NCBI GenBank assembly: GCA_003833135.1
Contig: QZLH01000067.1
Location: 141,015-154,498, forward strand
From: Oehlia diaphana
Taxonomy: Eukaryota; Glomeromycota; Glomeromycetes; Glomerales; Glomeraceae
DNA length: 13,484 nt
Direction: 5' to 3'
The position numbers and the translations under genes were made by a program. The notes under the pieces are model-generated. The model did no database searches and had not been told where the DNA came from. It saw only the letters and a list, made by a program, of their open reading frames with translations. Positions 1 through 7,475 of this stretch are shown here, in pieces (position 1 is the first letter of the stretch; each line of letters begins with the position of its first letter).

Positions 1-508
1 CATTTGTTGAAGAGAAAATTGAAATTAAGCAAAAAAATTAATTTAGCATTGCATTCAAAATTAAAGTGCATGATTTAAAATATTTTCAAAAAAAGAAAAA
101 TTGATCGATAATGCCCTTCAAAAATGGGGCAAATGATCGGCAATGATGTTATAGTAATTTATAGTTGGTATTAGTAACGATATATAATTTCTTAATAGAT
201 GTTACAATTTTAATTCAGAATTTATATATTTACTGATCATGGAATTAATTATCACTTAAAATGTATTATCTTTTAAGGAACAAAAAATCGAATCTACAAA
301 GATTCGATAATCGATTCCCATCCCTAATCACGTGCAAAATTATTTTGCCTTTTTGTTCGAAAAAGGTCTAGTGATATTACTCTTATACAATTTTTATGAT
401 CCTTTTATGTATTGGTACAGGATAAACTTGGCTTAAAGACCATCACGCGCAAAAAAATATTGGAAAATGTTACTTTCATTATGAGCCTTTTATGTAAAAT
501 AAGTATTG
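1..508. other. Intergenic, repeat-bearing, no gene seen
   Basis: No credible coding frame is seen on either strand. The stretch is A+T-rich but carries small structured elements: a hairpin at 288-307, and two diverged direct copies of a segment beginning ATCACG[T/C]GCAAAA (327 and 442). Those copies share ATGA[T/G]CCTTTTATGTA (396 and 481), then TACAG and GATAAA. It is probably decayed repeat DNA upstream of the secreted-protein gene. Confidence 0.6.
288..307. repeat. 8-bp perfect inverted repeat (hairpin)
   Basis: TCGAATCT at 288-295 and AGATTCGA at 300-307 are exact reverse complements around a 4-nt ACAA loop. The sequence continues into ATAATCGATTCCCATCCC, a comparatively GC-rich string in an AT-rich background. 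It resembles a terminus or core of a dispersed repeat, but no boundary can be fixed from one copy. Confidence 0.6.
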
Positions 509-527
509 TACAGTGTACGGGATAAAT
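327..527. repeat. Diverged tandem duplication, two copies
   Basis: Copy 1 (327 to about 432) and copy 2 (442 to about 527) share three landmarks in the same order: ATCACG[T/C]GCAAAA, then ATGA[T/G]CCTTTTATGTA, then a TACAG...GATAAA block. Landmark offsets are 115 and 85 bp, so several indels separate the copies. This looks like an old tandem duplication. Confidence 0.5.
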
Positions 528-642
528 TAATTTAGAAAGATAAAGAGAAGAATTTAACAACTAATTTGGAAAGATAAAAAGAAGAATTTAACGAAAAAGG
601 TTAATGGAGTAGGATCTAATTTTCGTTGAGATACACTGTGTA
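509..642. mobile_element. Candidate Tc1/mariner-type miniature element
   Basis: The left end reads TA-CAGTGTAC (509-518) and the right end reads TACACTG followed by TGTA (632-642), giving short inverted CAGTGTA ends next to TA dinucleotides. TA targets and CAGTG-like termini are typical of Tc1/mariner elements. The right end, read as its complement TACACAGTGTATCTCA, recurs with one mismatch at 9474-9489, and the left end TACAGTGTAC recurs at 6870-6879, so these ends are repeated in the window. There is no transposase, so it would be non-autonomous. The inverted identity is only about 7 bp and the right flank has an extra TG, which keeps confidence modest. Confidence 0.4.
528..595. repeat. 34-bp tandem duplication (two copies)
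   Basis: Positions 528-561 and 562-595 are adjacent 34-bp copies beginning TAATTT[A/G]GAAAGATAAA and matching at 30 of 34 positions by direct comparison. They lie inside the candidate miniature element, about 210-275 bp upstream of the secreted-protein start codon. Confidence 0.85.
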
Positions 643-739
643 CATGGAACTATACCGTGGAACTTTGCAATCCTGAAACAAAGACTTGTGCAAAAAGAAG
701 ATTCAAATTCGTAAAACCTCTTGTGATATAATTTTTACT

Positions 740-747
740 TATAAATA
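740..747 (+). promoter_or_regulatory. TATA box of the secreted-protein gene
   Basis: TATAAATA lies 64 bp upstream of the ATG at 804. A start site about 30 bp downstream would give a 5' leader of roughly 30 nt. A second AT-rich motif (GATATAAT) lies at 725-732. The spacing fits a conventional fungal promoter; no transcript data are available. Confidence 0.5.
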
Positions 748-803
748 CCGGTACGTTAGCGAGTCTAGCATTAAAGCACTCTAAAGACTTTAAATAAAAG
801 ATC

Positions 804-1151
804 ATGAAGAATCTTATCCTATTGCTCGTTTTTGCTACTTTAATCTTCAGCAGCAATTTCACTTTTGCAGAAATACTTGATAGTATCCAACCAGTTCCCT
901 TTCAAACCAATTTATTAGCCAGATCTTTGAATTCCCGACAATTCAGATGCCCGGCCGGTACAGGGCTATGTCCAAACAATTTCTGTTGCAGTATTAAAAA
1001 GGATATTTGTTGCCGGGACGGATGTTGTAAGAGAGGTCAACAATGCGTAGCTAATGGATGCTGTCCAAGCGGAAGTGGTTCATGTCCAAATGGTAGAACT
1101 TGTTGTCCCTTCGGCACAAAATGCTTGGCCAACGGAAGATGTCTCCGCTAA
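804..1151 (+). CDS. Small secreted 16-cysteine protein, granulin/knottin-like
   Basis: An intact intronless frame of 115 codons. Residues 1-22 form a classic signal peptide (Lys3, hydrophobic LILLLVFATLIF, likely cleavage after FTFA). Residues 23-48 are a cysteine-free linker with single arginines but no dibasic site. Residues 49-113 hold 16 cysteines, with CC pairs at 61-62, 69-70, 74-75, 86-87 and 100-101. The domain is internally duplicated: CPxGxGxCPN..CC appears at 49-62 and 87-101, and CCxxGxxCxANGxC at 74-86 and 100-113; module 1 has an extra 13-residue stretch with two more CC pairs. Paired-cysteine spacing recalls granulin but does not match its full consensus. A disulfide-rich extracellular peptide, perhaps an effector, is inferred. 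The ATG has A at -3, and the TATA box is 64 bp upstream. The exact family is not recognised. Confidence 0.85.
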   Translation: MKNLILLLVFATLIFSSNFTFAEILDSIQPVPFQTNLLARSLNSRQFRCPAGTGLCPNNFCCSIKKDICCRDGCCKRGQQCVANGCCPSGSGSCPNGRTCCPFGTKCLANGRCLR

Positions 1152-1198
1152 TTTGGAAATTAATATGCAAATTTATTCATCGTATAAACATATTTCTT

Positions 1199-1204
1199 AT
1201 TAAA
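1199..1204 (+). terminator. Possible polyadenylation signal (ATTAAA)
   Basis: ATTAAA lies 48 nt after the TAA stop at 1149-1151 and is the commonest variant of AATAAA. No canonical AATAAA is found closer to the stop. Fungal signals are loose, so this is only a likely 3' end for the secreted-protein gene. Confidence 0.3.
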
Positions 1205-1254
1205 ACTGAATAGCTTTTACAGTGCATTCCACCATGTTATTAGTGGTGTTTATT

Positions 1255-1275
1255 GTCCGGAGCGTAGCGAAGGAC
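1255..1275. repeat. GC-rich palindromic repeat GTCCGGAGCG...GAAGGAC
   Basis: A 21-nt imperfect palindrome, GTCC at one end and GGAC at the other, stands out in AT-rich DNA. The same unit occurs in reverse orientation at 3966-3987, and its half GTCCGGAGCGA lies at 3860-3870. It appears to be a dispersed short repeat. The two occurrences bracket the pseudogene block at 1720-3669. Confidence 0.65.
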
Positions 1276-1403
1276 ATTCTATTGTTAGACGATTTGATAG
1301 TTAACCCATCCTTATTCATCCCTGCATTTTATTATATACCTCCTTTTTTTTGTAATACTGATAAGTTCTATTTTTTAAAATTAATTTTTTTTGTTTAATG
1401 TAA

Positions 1404-1426
1404 TAAGCGTTGGACTTTAACGCTTA
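1404..1426. repeat. 8-bp perfect hairpin
   Basis: TAAGCGTT (1404-1411) and AACGCTTA (1419-1426) are exact complements around a 7-nt loop. It lies between the secreted-protein gene and the retroelement remnant. Role unknown. Confidence 0.6.
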
Positions 1427-1500
1427 CCTTTTTCCTAGTTTATATAGAGGTTATAATGGAAAGGAATTTTTGGCGGATTTTTTATAACAAAAAAAAAAAT

Positions 1501-1537
1501 AAAGATTTTTTAAATATTGACTAATCAAAAAATCTTT
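1501..1537. repeat. 11-bp perfect inverted repeat
   Basis: AAAGATTTTTT (1501-1511) and AAAAAATCTTT (1527-1537) are exact reverse complements with a 15-nt spacer. It is A/T-rich, so partly expected by chance, but arm length and closeness make it a clear potential hairpin. Confidence 0.55.
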
Positions 1538-1662
1538 TTTCTATTAAATTAACCTGTCATCTCGTAGAAAGCTGAATGCTGACCCCAAGCATAAAGCACA
1601 AGCATAAGCATAAAGTTATGCTATAAAAACACCGAAAATACTAAATCATATTTAATAGTCAA

Positions 1663-1693
1663 ACTAACCAAATATTGAATTTCTTTGGTTAGT
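1663..1693. repeat. 10-bp perfect inverted repeat before gag remnant
   Basis: ACTAACCAAA (1663-1672) and TTTGGTTAGT (1684-1693) pair exactly around an 11-nt loop. It lies just 5' of the retroelement remnant that begins near 1720. It may be part of that element's leader or a separate insertion end. Confidence 0.6.
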
Positions 1694-1719
1694 ATCAACA
1701 AATTATAATTAAGCATGTA

Positions 1720-2352
1720 GTGCACACTTTTAAAAAAGCTGTAGAGCTTAATCCAAATACCCATGTTGAAAATTTCAAGGAAACGACCATTCCCGATTAT
1801 ATTACCATATTTGCTAGACAGCCCAATATCCAGAATTTGATCCGATCTGAGTTAGAACGACAGAACAGTAGTAATCAGGATTTGTTTTATCTCAGTCATG
1901 CCAGAGATTTAATTCCATAGTTATAAACAGACGATCTCCGACTCGAGGTATTATTTCCACCTTAATAGCGAGAGCTTTTGATACTCTTAGCCGATCAACC
2001 AGTCCGGAGAGGTGAAATAGAGGTTTATTTTTTTATTATATGCCATAATAAAATGTTCCTTGTGAATTGCGCAGTTGAAGAAAACAATCCCATCCAAGCA
2101 GTGCTTGATACTAGTGCTAGTGTACTAATGTAAGTTGTGTTAGTGAAAAAAATGTTGACGGGATTGAATGATATACGAAAAGATGATAGTATTCCTAGAG
2201 TACAAGTCTTATTTCACATTAGGAAAGGCTAATCTGTGTATTACCTTCAATGATGGCCCGATCATTATCCCGATTTAATCTTGGGAATGCCAATTCAAAA
2301 ACTGCTAACAGACGATAATTTTGCGATTCCATTCAAAGAAGCAAAATATTAA
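1720..2352 (+). pseudogene. Retroelement gag-protease remnant (retropepsin)
   Basis: The first open piece (1720-1920, 66 codons) is polar, with an IPDYITIFARQPNIQNLIR segment, and could be the end of a Gag. After stops and a frame change, a second piece (1969-2133) holds VLDTSAS, with Asp at 2107-2109. This matches the retropepsin active-site loop D-[TS]-G-A-S except that Gly is replaced by Ser. A third piece in the same frame (about 2254-2349) holds LILGMP, matching the second conserved ILG motif of Ty3/gypsy-type and related proteases. Stops at 1918, 2131 and 2350 plus frame changes show it is dead. Reverse transcriptase and integrase are not recognised downstream. The protease family assignment is fairly secure; the Gag part is inferred. 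Confidence 0.6.
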
Positions 2353-2854
2353 CTTGTGCAGAATAACGAGCCGGAATGATGGGCATCAAAGGCTTTACTT
2401 CATTTTCTTGATTCTCCAACGATTATATTTCTGCATTCCATAATTCCCCCTCAAAAATAAATTTTTTCGGGAGAAAAGATTACATTATTCCTTTGCTTTA
2501 ATCTCAGAAAATACTTCAATACAGCGTCTTTTGACCATACCCAAAATCAATGCCAGTCCGGAACAGTGATCATCAGCCTAGTCGGTGATATTTTCGCCCA
2601 TTCACTGAGCGGTGACTGAGCCACATGGCATATACTCCTGTGTGACAAACGAATGATCACACGGGCAAGGTCTGTATAACATTGGATTTTTCAATGTACT
2701 AATTTTACCTTACTACCCACCTCTGTCTCCGAACAAATGTGAGAAATGTAAAAGGGTGTCTACTTTCGGTACAGGACCTACCTTATAAGCAAATAGTGCC
2801 GACAGAACCATATCTGATATGTTATGAAAGGCTGATAACTTCGCCATTTCGAGA
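2353..2854. other. Decayed coding-like DNA, unassigned
   Basis: Base composition resembles the flanking pseudogenes, not the AT desert. The + frame following the protease remnant stays largely open between stops at about 2350, 2377 and 2456 and runs open again to about 2612. A further piece with Cys-x-x-Cys (NKCEKCKR) lies near 2735. None of these could be tied to a family, so this is probably remaining pol or another dead gene on the + strand. Confidence 0.35.
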
Positions 2855-3184
2855 TCGCTAGACGTTAGACCAACCTTGAGCCAAAATATTTTTCCCATAG
2901 AAATTGATAATAATTTAACCGTTGAAAATCTGGGAGGCGAAATTAGAAAGGTCTGGCAAGACTAAACTTCGATCTATATGGTGAAATTTCACTCAAGCCA
3001 ATCATGCTTTGGTCTTTACTATGAATAAAACCGAAAAAAAGAGAAGGGAAATTGAAGGAGTCCTCCCAAAAGATTTCTTATCATTTTTCCGTATATAGAT
3101 CGACTTAAAGAAAACCCTCCTTTTCTTCAATATGATGGTGTATTAGGTCCTATTCATGTTATTGTATCCAAGATGAATAATTAG
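2855..3184 (+). pseudogene. Crinkler (CRN) N-terminal header remnant, copy A
   Basis: Pieces of a CRN ubiquitin-like header occur in the right order but in changing frames. First is SQNIFPIEIDNNLTVENL (from 2879, frame open to TAA at 2963), matching the header pattern NAFxVxI...TVxxLK..IK. Next, from 2965, NFD and then IMLW (around 3010) stand where headers have [ND]F and L-x-LW. Then, after two more frame changes, RLKENPP and GPIHVIV (3095-3184) match the ENPP...IHVIV end of fungal CRN headers. No effector body follows. CRN headers direct secretion or targeting in oomycetes; in Glomeromycotina their role is debated. The start is not preserved. Alternative: chance similarity of a frameshifted gene, made less likely by the ordered motifs. 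Confidence 0.5.
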
Positions 3185-3204
3185 TATTTTTATTCGTATC
3201 ATGT

Positions 3205-3244
3205 AATAGCGATAGCCGTAAGGCGTAGGCGCTTCGCATATCCG
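3205..3244. repeat. GC-rich palindrome-like patch
   Basis: A 40-bp GC-rich patch including GCCGTAAGGC and GCGCTTCGC lies between the two Crinkler remnants. Its composition contrasts sharply with its surroundings and recalls the other short GC-rich repeats in the window, such as CGCTTCGGCC at 9330. It is probably a dispersed repeat; its borders are uncertain. Confidence 0.35.
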
Positions 3245-3482
3245 CAAATTTATTTATGTATCAGTGGCAAGATTGTAAATCGTCTTTCCTATCCATTACA
3301 AGAAACATCCCGAATTGATTTTACTCAATCATAGCATTGATTCTCCTATAAGTGACCGGTAAGATACAAAATAAATGACGGGTCTGTGCAACAAATGAAT
3401 TTCTCAGGCTTTTCGCAAATAAATCACACTTGTCCCCACATACGCTAGTTTGCACCAACAAAAAACAAAAAATACTATCGAA

Positions 3483-3669
3483 ATGCCTATCACTTTATTC
3501 TGTCTTGTCAAAGGTAATACACTCGCAAAACGTTTCAAGTTGATATTGAAAAGCACAAATCTACTAGCAAGCTCAAAAACATAAAACTTTTCATGTTGTA
3601 GAGGCTGACGAACTCAAACTTTGTGCATTACGCATAAAATCAGGTTTTTTGATCGCAGGATGCTCTTAG
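3483..3669 (+). pseudogene. Crinkler (CRN) N-terminal header remnant, copy B
   Basis: The ATG at 3483 begins MPITLFCLVKGNTLA, an unmistakable CRN start (LFCLVxGxxxxNAF). Around 3533-3536 the frame shifts: QVDIEKHKSTSKLK continues in the +2 frame, as expected for the V-x-I...SKLK part. A second shift leads to EADELKLC (from 3601), where the family has DELKLW, so the conserved Trp codon is now Cys. The frame closes at TAG 3667. Two shifts and no body make it a pseudogene. An A-rich leader precedes the ATG, and copy A ends 300 bp upstream on the same strand, suggesting tandem CRN genes that decayed. Introns seem unlikely to explain shifts inside such short motifs. Confidence 0.75.
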
Positions 3670-3859
3670 ACTATTGGACCCAGCTCCTGATCAGCCGCTA
3701 AATTTTCCGAGTGCATTCAAAAGATGTGCAAGATGGCCAGATGGGTGTATAGAAGTAACTAAACTTTACTTTTTATTTTCTTACATCAGATATACGACTA
3801 TTTTATTGAATAATTAATAAATATTCTTTATATATACTAGGAAACGGGAACCGTTGTAA

Positions 3860-3987
3860 GTCCGGAGCGAGGTTAACATATATCAAGAATGGTCTACTAA
3901 TTAGCAGCATAACGCCTTGACACGTGATCGATCATTTTTCATAGTGCGTAGACATACAGTATATAGTCCTTCGCATTCGCTCCGGAC
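3860..3987. mobile_element. Small element with 11-bp inverted GTCCGGAGCGA ends
   Basis: GTCCGGAGCGA (3860-3870) and TCGCTCCGGAC (3977-3987) are perfect inverted repeats 106 bp apart, giving a 128-bp unit. The right end is itself palindromic (GTCCTTCGC...TCCGGAC, 3966-3987) and is the reverse form of the repeat at 1255. It may be a miniature transposon, or two independent insertions of a short palindrome. No target-site duplication is obvious. Confidence 0.45.
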
Positions 3988-4008
3988 AATAAAGGGTTAT
4001 ACTAAAAA

Positions 4009-4033
4009 TTTTATTATAGTTTTTATAATAAAA
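4009..4033. repeat. 10-bp perfect hairpin, T/A only
   Basis: TTTTATTATA (4009-4018) and TATAATAAAA (4024-4033) pair around GTTTT. It marks the change from the mixed-composition pseudogene region into the AT-rich desert. Confidence 0.5.
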
Positions 4034-4702
4034 AAATTTTGCTCTTATATGACATCTTCCCTTTCTTTAAATTTAATTTTTATTTTTTAAAAAAATACTA
4101 TTTTCAAATTTTAATTCTGGCCAAATTCATAATGCCCTAAATTTAAAGAAATTTGAAGAAATACAGGTCAATATAATATTATATTTATACAATATAATAT
4201 TTTGAAAAAGCAAAAATGAGCGTATTGGCCATTTCTACAATTTCATTAAAGAAAATTCATTGTTCAAACTGAGATATCAAGAAGGATCTTCATTTGAAAT
4301 TAATGTTTTTTTATTACCCTGTAAAAAAAGTCAATCCATTTTTTATATTCCATCTTTTTCCGCAAAAGGCTCATATTTCCGGAAGTAATAACCTTATGTC
4401 ACAGAATTTATCAAATTATTTTCATTTTCCGTAAATGAATCCATGAAAGGCTCATTTTTACGGAGTTTTTACAGAAATAATGGATAAAATTTTCTATAGG
4501 GTTATAAATAATTAGAGTAAAATGCTGATAACTTCACATATCAGATATTAAAAATTACAAAATTTAATATACAGATAGTTTCAATTTCGCTAAATAACTT
4601 TTATCTAATGCACAAAGGTAATTGTTATATAATCAATGTACACAAATTATACTCTAAAATTACTAAATAGATATATAAATAATAAATGTCAGTTTTTTTA
4701 TA
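4034..4702. other. AT-rich intergenic DNA with short direct repeats
   Basis: No gene is seen. CAATATAATATT occurs twice around 4168-4201. AAAGGCTCAT followed by TTTCCGGA or TTTACGGA occurs twice (about 4365 and 4445), each after a TTTTCCG string. The same AAAGGCTCAT appears inverted near 482, inside the duplicated segment upstream of the secreted-protein gene. Confidence 0.5.
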
Positions 4703-5182
4703 TGTTGTAACTCTTGAAACCAGGTTAATCATGTGATCAGAAGAATAATTAACCAAAGAATAAATGAAATACTGAAAGGAATACAGATAAATATTTAACC
4801 AATAAATGAATATTTAGCTGAAGGAATAATATTTAACCAGAATAATTAGAAGAAATGACAGAATATAGTTACACAATATTATTTTTAGTTATTTATTTTT
4901 ATTTATAAAATAGCTCATTTTATTTTTAGATTAGTTTTATTTATAGTTTTATTTAGTTAGTCGTTAAAAGAAATAGGTGGCACAGCAAGAGAATAGGTAG
5001 AAATAGTTTTTTATAGTTCTAGTAAGATCTTTGAAAGAAAGTTAGAATATAAGAGAATAATTTTTATTAAAATGTTATAAATATGTGTGGGATTCAATAG
5101 GAATTCTACAGTCTTGGACTCCCACAGTCTTTGACTCAAATAAATTTTTATTAATTATTAAAAGTTATTTTGAATATGCTCA
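4703..5182 (+). repeat. LTR-like regulatory segment (candidate)
   Basis: The order of signals resembles an LTR: a TGTTGTAA start (4703), three spaced TTAACCA-containing repeats like U3 enhancers (4749, 4795, 4833), TATAAATA (5076-5083), an inverted pair TGTGGGA/TCCCACA (5086-5092, 5120-5126), and AATAAA (5139-5144). A TGG-initiated string (TGGTTCGCC, 5183) sits where a primer-binding site would. A short ATG frame, MENYRSLSEEMM, follows at 5281. No second LTR copy or clear target duplication was found, so this could be a solo or truncated LTR, or coincidence. Confidence 0.3.
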
Positions 5183-5280
5183 TGGTTCGCCTGAGAGTTA
5201 ATTAATAATAAGTCCAGATAAAATAAAATAAAATATAGGAAAATTCTCCAAGTTTGAAAATAATAAAATAATGATAAAAT

Positions 5281-5319
5281 ATGGAGAACTATCGCAGTTT
5301 ATCAGAAGAAATGATGTAA
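5281..5319 (+). pseudogene. Possible start of a dead gag
   Basis: A 12-codon frame (MENYRSLSEEMM, stop TAA 5317) begins 98 bp after the candidate primer-binding site, the usual place for a copia-type gag to start. The following DNA to about 5440 has mixed composition (GCAGACCACCGCAGACG) unlike the AT desert, but no frame continues. Assignment rests on position only. Confidence 0.2.
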
Positions 5320-5989
5320 TAATGAAAATCTAAACCAAGTGTAAGAAAAAGAAGATTATAATGAAAATGAAAAGTAAATAAAATACTTGTTTATTCACAA
5401 GTGGCAGACCACCGCAGACGTGGGTGATAATATACTTAAAAAGTAAAGGGAAAGAATTCTTTTTGCTAATTACATGAACCATTTTTTTTCACAATTTTTT
5501 TAGCAATATTATTTTGAAATAATGGTTTTCTTGTTGATTAATAATCCTCTAGATATCTATTTTTCAGATGATGATAAAAATATAAACATCAGAAAGATTT
5601 CTTACTTTGATTTGGTTTAAGTGCTATATTTAAATAAATATGATGCTTTCTATATAATAAAGCAAGATATTATTTAAATTATAGAAAATAACATTATAAT
5701 AATAATAGCAGTAAGCTAAAATAGTACTAGAATCTTATAATTTTTGTTATTTAACTTTCTCAAAACTTTTAGTATTACTAATAGAAATAAGTTATTTCAC
5801 TTTCTTTTTATTTTTTATAAATGTTTTAACAAAATTTAGCAAAATATCACTAAAAGATTTAATACTGCTTGCCAAGACTTTGTAAATTAATAATGTTATC
5901 ATTAGTATAACAAATCCAGAACATGTCTGATTTATAGTAAAGGATCAACAGATGGATTTAAAAATTTCTAAAAATTCTAAATACCAATA

Positions 5990-6052
5990 GGATTTTACTT
6001 ACTTCTAATAGAAGTATTCTCATAAAATTTTAGATTTACTAATAATTTTACC
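5990..6052 (+). repeat. Dispersed ~63-bp repeat, copy A
   Basis: Ends in GATTTACTAATAATTTTACC, matching copy B (6745-6807) almost exactly over its last 21 bases, and shares CTTA[C/T]TTCTAATA[G/A]AAGT in its first half. The middle is diverged with a 1-bp offset. Confidence 0.6.
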
Positions 6053-6744
6053 AATCCTTTCTATCTTATAATTTTAACTTATATATAATATAACCTTTTA
6101 AAATTATATTGAATTTTATCTTAAATTTTTAAAGATCTAAATTTTCTTTAAAAGTATTTAATTATTAAATAAAGTATTTTACAATAATTTAAATTTTTTT
6201 TAAATATTTATTAAATTTTTATTAATATAAAATTTTATTATTTTTATTATTTTAAATAAATTTTAATATAAAAAAATATAAAATAATAAATTTGCAAATT
6301 ATTAAAAATTTAGTAAGCAGATTTTGATAAATTTTATACTATTAGAATTATTTTATTAAGACAATTCTAATGGTAATAAAATTATTTTTCTAGGTTTAAT
6401 ATAATTGAGATAAGTTTTAATAAATTTTATTAATTAATTAAAAAATTATAAAAAATTTTCTATACTAAAATAAAGTAAAATTAGTTATTTAATATAAAAA
6501 TAATGCTAAGAAATTGCAAAAAATTTATGAACTTATAATTTTCTCTTTCCTTACCCTACTACCATCCTTTTGTTCTAAACTTCTTTATATAAATTTTTGT
6601 TGTTACTTTATCATATCTAAAATAATTTCTATTTCATCTAAATTTGTTTATATTTTAATATTTAAAGTTATTACACCATCATATCTAAAATTTGTTACAC
6701 TGTCATATTTAAGTCTTATTATAATTTCATTACATCGTCATGTC

Positions 6745-6807
6745 AGAATTCTGCTTATTTCTAATAAAAGTCTCCAGAAAAATTTTAAATTTACTAATAA
6801 TTTTACC
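6745..6807 (+). repeat. Dispersed ~63-bp repeat, copy B
   Basis: Begins AGAATTCTGCTTATTTC and ends ATTTACTAATAATTTTACC. The reverse complement of 7476-7537 matches it over nearly its whole length with few mismatches and small gaps. B and D thus form long inverted repeats about 670 bp apart. Confidence 0.7.
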
Positions 6808-6951
6808 TTGCTTATTCCAATTTTTATTATTATTAGTTAATTGATTTAAAAGAAAAAAAATTAGAATAATACAGTGTACAGTAATATTTTCTTTTTTAGA
6901 TATAATTTATCTATTTATAGTAATATCATCAAAATTTTTTTCTTAATGATT

Positions 6952-6997
6952 TTACCTTAGAGTTATAGTAACCTTTATTATAAGTAAGCAAAGTCCT
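6952..6997 (-). repeat. Dispersed ~63-bp repeat, partial copy C
   Basis: Read on the minus strand it gives GGACTTTGCTTACTTATAAT followed by AAAGGT, close to the first half of copies A and D (GCTTACTT, TAATAAAGGT). The second half is degenerate. Confidence 0.45.
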
Positions 6998-7010
6998 GTC
7001 ATGTCTAAAG

Positions 7011-7112
7011 TTTTTATAAACTTATTACACTATTATATTTAAAGTTTTTATAATCTTATTATACTATTACATTTAATTTTTTTATAAGCTTATTATATTA
7101 TTACATCTAATA
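7011..7112. repeat. 34-bp minisatellite, three tandem units
   Basis: Units start at 7011, 7045 and 7079, each opening TTTTTATAA followed by [A/T/G]CTTATTA and then TATTA plus an AT-rich tail ending in a TCTAA or TTTAA block. Spacing is exactly 34 bp. Related but looser units with TTACACxxTCATAT occur at about 6665-6745, and a partial unit (GTCATGTCTAAAG) directly precedes the array. Confidence 0.75.
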
Positions 7113-7475
7113 ATTCTTTTTTATACATATAAAAATTTAACATTATGAAATAAGACTATTTCTTTAAAAATAAGTCAATTTGTTATCTAAATGATTATAT
7201 CATTATTACAAATAACTGAATAATATAACTAAAATTTTTAGGTGACTGTTAAGATTTGCTTAAAAATTTGCCTAATGATTTTTCTAATAAAATGCTAAAT
7301 CATTAGAACTCTGCTATATTTATAAACAGGTTATCAGAAATCTAAGGTAAAATTTATAATTAAGAATTTTTAAAGATCCTACTATATATAGATAAATTAC
7401 ACCTAAAAAAGAAAATGTTATACTAAGTTATTATAAATATTTTTTTTTTAGATCAATTAACCAATAGAATCACTA

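Noticed and set aside
650..862. 70-codon minus-strand frame
   Set aside because: It runs antisense across the promoter, TATA box and signal-peptide region of the well-supported secreted-protein gene and has no recognisable motif.
2713..2898. 61-codon minus-strand frame
   Set aside because: It is the complement of + strand pseudogene DNA that carries ordered Crinkler motifs. All recognisable remnants around it read on the + strand.
4698..5698. TTATA at 4698-4702 and 5694-5698 as target duplications of an LTR from 4703 to 5693
   Set aside because: TTATA is common in this DNA, and the proposed right end lies 500 bp beyond the primer-binding-site-like string, which contradicts LTR layout.
6514..6840. 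108-codon hydrophobic frame in the AT desert
   Set aside because: Ile/Leu/Phe/Ser composition is what AT-rich DNA gives by chance, and the frame overlaps repeat copy B and diverged minisatellite units.
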